A stretch of 64,000 nt of DNA from NCBI RefSeq assembly GCF_001854325.1, contig NZ_CP017755.1, positions 1,860,001 through 1,924,000 on the forward strand, written 5' to 3'. Below are positions 59,251 to 64,000 of this stretch, one piece after another (the stretch's first letter is position 1; every line of letters begins with the position of its first letter). The notes under the pieces were generated by a model. The model had not been told where the DNA came from. It searched no databases and saw only the letters and a list, made by a program, of their open reading frames with translations. Position numbers and translations under genes: made by a program. Source of the DNA: Cupriavidus malaysiensis (GTDB lineage: Bacteria > Pseudomonadota > Gammaproteobacteria > Burkholderiales > Burkholderiaceae).

Positions 59251-62013
59251 TCACATCCAGCCGAAGCGGCGCAGATAGAAGCGCTTCATCGCCGTGGTCA
59301 GCAGCGCATAGCCCAGCACGATCGCCACCAGCCAGGGGAAGTAGGCCAGCGGCAGCGGCACCAGCTTGAAGTTGGCCGCCAGCGGGCCCATCGGCAGGTA
59401 GATGCCGATGGCGATGATCAGCCCGGTCATCAGCGTCAGCGGCCAGGCCGCGCGGCTCTGGATGAACGGCAGCTTGGGCGTGCGGATCATGTGCACGATC
59501 AGCGTCTGCGTGACCAGCCCCACCACGAACCAGCCCGACTGGAACAGCGACTGCTGCGCCGGCGTGCTGGCGTGGAAGACGAACCACATCAGCGCGAAGG
59601 TGGCGAGGTCGAACAGCGAGCTGAGCGGCCCGAAGAACAGCATGAAGCGGCCGATGTCGCCCGGATTCCAGGTCAGCGGCCGGTTCACCAGTTCCTCGTC
59701 GACCTTGTCGAAGGGGATGGCGATCTGGGAGATGTCGTAGAGCAGGTTCTGCACCAGCAGCTGCAGCGGCAGCATCGGCAGGAAGGGCAGGAAGGCGCTC
59801 GCCACCAGCACCGAGAACACGTTGCCGAAGTTGGAGCTGGCCGTCATGCGGATGTACTTCAGCATATTGCAGAAGGTGCGCCGCCCTTCGATCACGCCGG
59901 CTTCCAGCACCATCAGGCTCTTCTCCAGCAGGATGATGTCGGCCGCCTCCTTGGCGATGTCCACCGCGCTGTCCACCGAGATGCCGATGTCGGCAGCGCG
60001 CAGCGCGGCGGCGTCGTTGATGCCGTCGCCCATGAAGCCGACCACGTGGCCGTTGGCGCGCAGCGCCTGCACGATGCGTTCCTTGTGCAGCGGCGACAGG
60101 CGCGCGAACACATTGTGCGCCTCGACCGCCTGCGCCAGCGCCGCCGCGTCCATCGTCTCCACGTCGGGCCCGAGCAGCACGCCGTCCAACTCCAGGCCGA
60201 CCTCGCGGCAGACCTTGGCGGTGACCAGCTCGTTGTCGCCGGTCAGCACCTTGACGTCCACGCCGTGCGCGGCCAGCGCGCGCAGGGCCGGCGCGGTGGA
60301 CTCCTTGGGCGGATCGAGGAAGGCGATGTAACCGACCAGCGTCAGGTCGCGCTCGTCGGCCACGCTGTAGGTGGTCATCGAGGCCGGCGTTTCCTTCATC
60401 GCCACCGCCACCACGCGCAGGCCTTCCTGGTTCAGGTCGTGGGTGACCTGGCGCACCCGGGCCAGCAGCGCGCCGTCCAGCGGCCGCACCATGCCGTCGA
60501 TCTGCACCCAGGTGCAGGCGGCCAGCACCTCTTCGACGGCACCCTTGCAGATCAGCTCGTTGTGGTCGCCGCGTTCGGACACCACCACCGACATGCGGCG
60601 CCGCTCGAAGTCGAAGGGGATCTCGTCGACCTTGCGGTAGTCGAGCACCAGCTTCAGTTCCTTCTGCAGCTCGGCGTGCTCCAGCACCGCACGGTCCAGC
60701 AGGTTCTTCAGGCCGGTCTGGAAATAGCTGTTCAGGTAGGCGTGCTTGAGCACCTCCTGCGAGACCTGGCCGAGCACGTCGGTATGCCGCTCCAGCACGA
60801 TCTTGTCGCGTGTCAGGGTGCCGGTCTTGTCGGTGCACAGCACGTCCATCGCGCCGAAGTTCTGGATCGCGTCGAGGCGCTTGACGATGACCTGGCGGCG
60901 CGACATCAGCACCGCGCCCTTGGCCAGCGTCGAGGTCACGATCATCGGCAGCATCTCCGGCGTCAGGCCCACCGCCACCGACAGCGCGAACAGGAAGGCC
61001 TCCATCCAGTCGCCCTTGGTGAAGCCGTTGACCAGCAGCACGATGGGCACCATCACCAGGGCGAAGCGGATCAGCAGCCAGCTCACCTGGTTGACGCCGG
61101 CCTGGAAGGCGGTGCCGGAGCGGTCGGCCGAGGTCGCGCGTGACGCCAGGGTGCCGAAGTAGGTGCGGTTACCCGTCTCCAGTACCACCGCGGAGGCAGC
61201 GCCAGAGACCACATTGGTGCCCATGAAGACGATATTGCCCAGTTCGAGCGCGTTGGCGGTGGGTGCGCGCAGCTCGGCGAATTTCTCCACCGGCAGTGAC
61301 TCGCCGGTCATCGCGGCCTGGCTGACGAACAGGTCCTTGGCGGCGAGGATGCGGCAGTCGGCCGGGATCATGTCGCCCGCCGACAGCACCACGATCTCGC
61401 CCGGCACCAGCTCGCGCAGCGGCACTTCGATCTGTGCCGGCGGGCGCGAGTGCACCTGCATATTGAAGTGCCTGGCGTCCTCCGCCGCGCGCAGGCGCAC
61501 CAGGTCGCGCCGCACCACCGTGGCGGTGGTGCTGACCATGGCCTTGAGGGCGTCGGCGGCGCGGTTCGAGCGCCGCTCCTGCACGAAGCGGATCACCGTC
61601 GACAGCAGCACCATGGTGCCGATCACGGTGGTGGCCTGGACGTCGTCGGTCAGCCAGGAGATGACCGCCAGCACCGTCAGCAGCAGGTTGAAGGGATTAC
61701 TGTAGGCGTGCCAGAAGTGAAGCCAGGCCGGCAAGGGCTTCTCGTGCTCGACCTCGTTGGGGCCCAGGCGGTCCAGCCGCTCCTCCACGTCCAGGCTGGT
61801 CAACCCGTCCTCGTGTGCACGCAGGTGTACCAGCACCGCCGGGATATCGTCGCGGGCGGCGCGGTGCAGCTCGCGCGAGAGCGCCTCGGGAACCACCCGC
61901 GCGCTCTTCTGGTCGTGCAGCGATTCGAACAGCGCGAGGCGGCGGAAGTGGTGGGTGGCGCGGCGCGTGCGCAGGAAGGCCGCGTACAGGGTTCTGAGCA
62001 TGCCGAGCTTCAT
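59251..62013 (-). CDS. mgtA: P-type magnesium ATPase, MgtA/MgtB type
   Basis: A 920-aa P3B-type ATPase. The phosphorylated Asp is in CTDKTGTLT (near residue 395), the A-domain loop is MTGESLPVEK, and the hinge GDGINDAAALRAADIGISV near 680 is intact; helix 4 has SVAVGLTPEMLPMIV, the metal-path motif of MgtA. About ten membrane helices are present. MgtA imports Mg2+ down its gradient under low Mg2+. GAGGAGG stands 7 nt before the ATG at 62013 and is embedded in the last codons of the upstream small ORF, so translation is coupled. Confidence 0.94.
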   Translation of the reverse strand: MKLGMLRTLYAAFLRTRRATHHFRRLALFESLHDQKSARVVPEALSRELHRAARDDIPAVLVHLRAHEDGLTSLDVEERLDRLGPNEVEHEKPLPAWLHFWHAYSNPFNLLLTVLAVISWLTDDVQATTVIGTMVLLSTVIRFVQERRSNRAADALKAMVSTTATVVRRDLVRLRAAEDARHFNMQVHSRPPAQIEVPLRELVPGEIVVLSAGDMIPADCRILAAKDLFVSQAAMTGESLPVEKFAELRAPTANALELGNIVFMGTNVVSGAASAVVLETGNRTYFGTLASRATSADRSGTAFQAGVNQVSWLLIRFALVMVPIVLLVNGFTKGDWMEAFLFALSVAVGLTPEMLPMIVTSTLAKGAVLMSRRQVIVKRLDAIQNFGAMDVLCTDKTGTLTRDKIVLERHTDVLGQVSQEVLKHAYLNSYFQTGLKNLLDRAVLEHAELQKELKLVLDYRKVDEIPFDFERRRMSVVVSERGDHNELICKGAVEEVLAACTWVQIDGMVRPLDGALLARVRQVTHDLNQEGLRVVAVAMKETPASMTTYSVADERDLTLVGYIAFLDPPKESTAPALRALAAHGVDVKVLTGDNELVTAKVCREVGLELDGVLLGPDVETMDAAALAQAVEAHNVFARLSPLHKERIVQALRANGHVVGFMGDGINDAAALRAADIGISVDSAVDIAKEAADIILLEKSLMVLEAGVIEGRRTFCNMLKYIRMTASSNFGNVFSVLVASAFLPFLPMLPLQLLVQNLLYDISQIAIPFDKVDEELVNRPLTWNPGDIGRFMLFFGPLSSLFDLATFALMWFVFHASTPAQQSLFQSGWFVVGLVTQTLIVHMIRTPKLPFIQSRAAWPLTLMTGLIIAIGIYLPMGPLAANFKLVPLPLAYFPWLVAIVLGYALLTTAMKRFYLRRFGWM

Positions 62014-62168
62014 CGCGGCACCTCCTCGAAGGCTTGCGCGCCGGGCGGCAACGCCGCGGCGCCACAGTGACGGCAGCGCCGGTCCGACAGGGCCAGCACG
62101 GCCGCGGCACGCCAGGCGCGCAGATAGGGCAAGGCGGCCAGCCCGAAAGGAATCAGATGGAATGACAT
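62010..62168 (-). CDS. small protein translationally coupled to mgtA, 52 aa
   Basis: A 52-residue protein (MSFHLIPFGLAALPYLRAWR, later RRCRHCGAAALPPG) with a moderately hydrophobic first half and a single CxxC. A GGGAGG ribosome site lies 4 nt before its ATG at 62168. Its TGA overlaps the mgtA ATG, and its final codons contain the mgtA ribosome site. The arrangement recalls leader peptides and small regulators of MgtA (MgtL, MgtR in enterics), but there is no sequence similarity I can claim. Confidence 0.6.
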   Translation of the reverse strand: MSFHLIPFGLAALPYLRAWRAAAVLALSDRRCRHCGAAALPPGAQAFEEVPR

Positions 62169-62551
62169 GAAGCCTCCCTCATGCCTTGCCGGCATTCCGG
62201 CAGCAGGCAGGCGAGACGACTCCGCCGCGCGGCGCGCGGATGACGGACGAGCGCCGTCCATCGCGCGATCAGCCGATCAGCGGAAGTCGAAGCAATGGAT
62301 GTGGGAGGGAGGCGTGCGGAGAACCCGCGCGCATGCCACTACCCGCCGTATCGGCCAGGCAGTGGCGAGGAATCGCCTTGACTGACTAGCCGCTCAGGAA
62401 TCGGCCGGCGGCCGACTAGAACAACTGTCCATGGGAATCACCCGTAGTGAAGACGGAGCGAAGCATACCAAAGAGGCAAATCGGCGCGCAATGCCAATTT
62501 CTCGGCATTTGACATGGAAATTTCCACCCCACCGGCGGCGCGTTCATCGCG
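62169..62551. other. upstream region of the mgtA unit
   Basis: No gene is supported. The region must hold the mgtA promoter. A small dyad ATGCC-N8-GGCAT at 62491-62508 sits in a locally AT-rich patch just past the regulator stop. No PhoP-like (G/T)GTTTA repeats are seen. Confidence 0.4.
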
Positions 62552-63352
62552 TCAGGTCCGCCTGCGTGGCACTGCCGGCGCACGCGCGCGGCGCCGCTCC
62601 CCGGCTGGCGCCGTCTCCACCGCCGTTTCCACCGCTGGCTTAGTCGCCGGCTTCGCCGCCTCGCGCCCGGCCAGCTTGGCGCTGCGCTTCGCCTGCGCGC
62701 TCGCAGCCGTCGCCCCGGCCTGCGCCGAACGCATCTGCGCGCTCTCGCTGGTGGTGACACCGATGGTGCGCGCCAGTTGGCGGCTGACGCTGATATAGGC
62801 GTGCCCGAGGCGCGCATCGAAGTAAAGCGAATCGCCCCGCGCGAGCCGTACGAACTCGCCATTGGTGAAATGCACCTCGACCTCGCCGCTGAGCACGTAG
62901 ATGAACTCTTCGCCCGGGTGGCTGGCGTAGGCTTCGGGGCCGGTGATGCGGCGCGCGTGCACCGTCGCCACGGTGGGGCTCATCTGCTTGCCCGCCGCCT
63001 CGGTGCCGAGGAACTCATAGGTGATCGACTGGCCCGTGTAGACCACGCCCTGGTTGGCGCGCGTGACGATCGGCCCCTGGAACGGCGCCGCGGTCTCGCC
63101 GGCGCCGGCGAACATTTCCCCCATGTCCATCTGCAGCGCCTTGCCCAGGGCCGCAAAGTTCTCGTAGCCCAGCGCAAGCTGGCCACGCTCAGCGCGCGAG
63201 ATGGTGGTGATGGAGACGCCGGACAGCTCCGACAGGTGGGCCAGGGTCCAGCCGAAGTCCTTGCGTGCGCGGCGCAGGCGCTCGCCGAAAGTCTCCCGGT
63301 CAAGGGTGCGCGATGCATTGGCGCCGCGCGGCGGCACGTCTTTCTCTTTCAA
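62552..63352 (-). CDS. XRE-family regulator with cupin and long basic tail
   Basis: A 266-aa regulator starting at TTG 63352, seven bases after an AGAGGA ribosome site. Residues about 20-80 are an XRE helix-turn-helix (GERLRRARKDFGWTLAHLSE, LSGVSITTISRAERGQLALG), and about 115-205 a cupin (HPGEEFIYVLSGEVEVHFTNG, GDSLYFDARLGHAYIS). The final 60 residues are a low-complexity Ala/Lys/Arg tail that may bind nucleic acid or be disordered. It is divergent from the FAD oxidoreductase, and five operator-like repeats separate them. Confidence 0.9.
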   Translation of the reverse strand: MKEKDVPPRGANASRTLDRETFGERLRRARKDFGWTLAHLSELSGVSITTISRAERGQLALGYENFAALGKALQMDMGEMFAGAGETAAPFQGPIVTRANQGVVYTGQSITYEFLGTEAAGKQMSPTVATVHARRITGPEAYASHPGEEFIYVLSGEVEVHFTNGEFVRLARGDSLYFDARLGHAYISVSRQLARTIGVTTSESAQMRSAQAGATAASAQAKRSAKLAGREAAKPATKPAVETAVETAPAGERRRARAPAVPRRRT

Positions 63353-63416
63353 GCCAGGTCCTCTATCGATGGCACGGCGCCGTCCCGGCGGACGGCGTGA
63401 GGGCAGATTATCCCAG

Positions 63417-63500
63417 AATTTGCGGATCCGCCAATTTGTGCATCCGCAAATTTGCATAAACGCGAATTTGCGTAAACGCTAATTTGCGTATTCGCAAATT
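63417..63500. repeat. five tandem 16-bp repeats forming overlapping inverted repeats
   Basis: Units begin at 63417, 63433, 63449, 63465 and 63481 with consensus AATTTGCGNATNCGCN. Because each unit ends in CGCN and the next begins AATT, unit plus next AATT gives the dyad AATTTGCG-N4-CGCAAATT, exact at 63481-63500 and nearly exact at 63433-63452. The array lies between the XRE-cupin start (63352) and the oxidoreductase start (63568). Confidence 0.85.
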
Positions 63501-63567
63501 CTTGAATACACTCGCTGCACCCCTGAAGATCGCGCCCCGGCCCGGGATGCGCCGCCGACCCGATTTC

Positions 63568-64000
63568 ATGCAAACGCCCACCTCCGCTTCCCCGCTCCGC
63601 TCCGATTTCCTGGTGATCGGCGCCGGCATTGCCGGCGCTTCCATCGCTTACTGGCTGGCGCCGCACGGCAGCGTCACCGTGCTGGAACGGGAGAGCCAGC
63701 CCGGCTACCACTCCACCGGCCGCTCGGCCGCCCTCTTCATGGAAAGCTACGGCACGCCGCAGGTGCGCGCCCTGACCATGGCCAGCCGCGCCTTCCTTGA
63801 GCAACCGCCGGCCGGCTTCGCCGAGCACCCGCTGCTGAGCCCGCGCGGCGCCATGATGGTAGCCGCGCCCGGCCAGGAAGCCCTGCTCGACGAACACTGG
63901 GCGGTGCTGCACCCGATGGCGCCCGAAGCGCGGCGGCTGAGCGCCGCAGAAGCCTGCGCGCGCGTGCCCGTGCTGCGCCCCGAGCAGGTCATCGGCGCGG
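63568..64000 (+). CDS. FAD-dependent oxidoreductase, DAO family, N-terminal part
   Basis: The gene runs off the right edge; 144 residues are visible. The N-terminal dinucleotide motif LVIGAGIAGASIAYWLAPHG is followed by VTVLERESQPGYHSTGRSAALF, the FAD-binding pattern of glycine/D-amino-acid oxidases and DadA-like dehydrogenases. It probably oxidises an amine or amino acid. The divergent XRE-cupin regulator is the likely controller. The ATG at 63568 or the in-frame ATG at 63547 may be used; neither has a strong ribosome site. Confidence 0.88.
   Translation, partial: MQTPTSASPLRSDFLVIGAGIAGASIAYWLAPHGSVTVLERESQPGYHSTGRSAALFMESYGTPQVRALTMASRAFLEQPPAGFAEHPLLSPRGAMMVAAPGQEALLDEHWAVLHPMAPEARRLSAAEACARVPVLRPEQVIGA

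Noticed and set aside
1..64000. Mobile elements, CRISPR arrays, tRNA or rRNA genes
   Set aside because: No transposase motifs, no regularly spaced unique spacers (the tandem repeats here have none), and no tRNA-like or rRNA sequence were recognised by eye.

Overview
The window is about 64 kb of GC-rich DNA from one bacterial replicon, with tightly packed genes and many ATGA-type overlaps. A phasin, a tripartite tricarboxylate transporter (tctBA plus a lone Bug/TctC receptor), a protocatechuate pca operon with fused pcaD-pcaC, CzcA-type metal efflux and an assimilatory nitrate operon together point to a betaproteobacterium of the Burkholderiales. Cupriavidus or a close relative is the best guess; this is inferred from gene content and was not tested by a search. 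I see no rRNA, tRNA, CRISPR array, insertion sequence or prophage.

Layout. 1-4.3 kb: the end of an M20 amidohydrolase, a GntR/FCD regulator, a small protein behind a 29-bp inverted repeat, a secreted hypothetical protein, a TTG-started proline-rich peptide and a MipA outer-membrane protein. 3.8-5.0 kb: an RstA-like response regulator followed by only the N-terminus of its RstB-like kinase. 5.2-12.3 kb: a NarL-type two-component pair divergent from macA-macB-nodT. 12.3-16.8 kb: an intergenic terminator hairpin, an M19 dipeptidase with an extra N-terminal domain, a class II aldolase, a Bug receptor and a divergent XRE-cupin regulator. 17-22 kb: a GFA protein, a phasin, tctBA and an SDR. 22.3-28.4 kb: a four-gene heavy-metal RND operon, divergent from a VIT-family transporter. 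29.5-35.2 kb: TetR, a small winged-helix-like protein, a diguanylate cyclase, an SDR, an EamA exporter, a GNAT and an HxlR regulator.

35.2-44.0 kb is the nitrate assimilation operon: transporter, nirB, nirD, an FAD reductase and a molybdenum nitrate reductase with a C-terminal BFD iron-sulfur domain. Its 340-nt leader region holds candidate NtrC sites, a sigma-54 -24/-12 promoter, two hairpins with identical AACGGC hexaloops, and an intrinsic terminator whose 5' arm overlaps the second hairpin. This is the architecture expected for ANTAR-protein (NasR/NasT-type) antitermination, and it is the strongest regulatory system I can read here.

44.2-50 kb: a DegP/MucD protease behind a CTTAAG-N5-CTTAAG (PmrA-type) box, then pcaHGB-pcaL on the minus strand. 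50-57.6 kb: an orphan TssJ-like fragment, a membrane-anchored AraC regulator, a predicted hydrolase, a DHA2 exporter, a PHP-domain lipoprotein and a class II glutamine amidotransferase. 57.9-64 kb: serA, mgtA with a translationally coupled 52-aa upstream ORF, and an XRE-cupin regulator separated from a divergent FAD oxidoreductase by five tandem 16-bp operator-like repeats.
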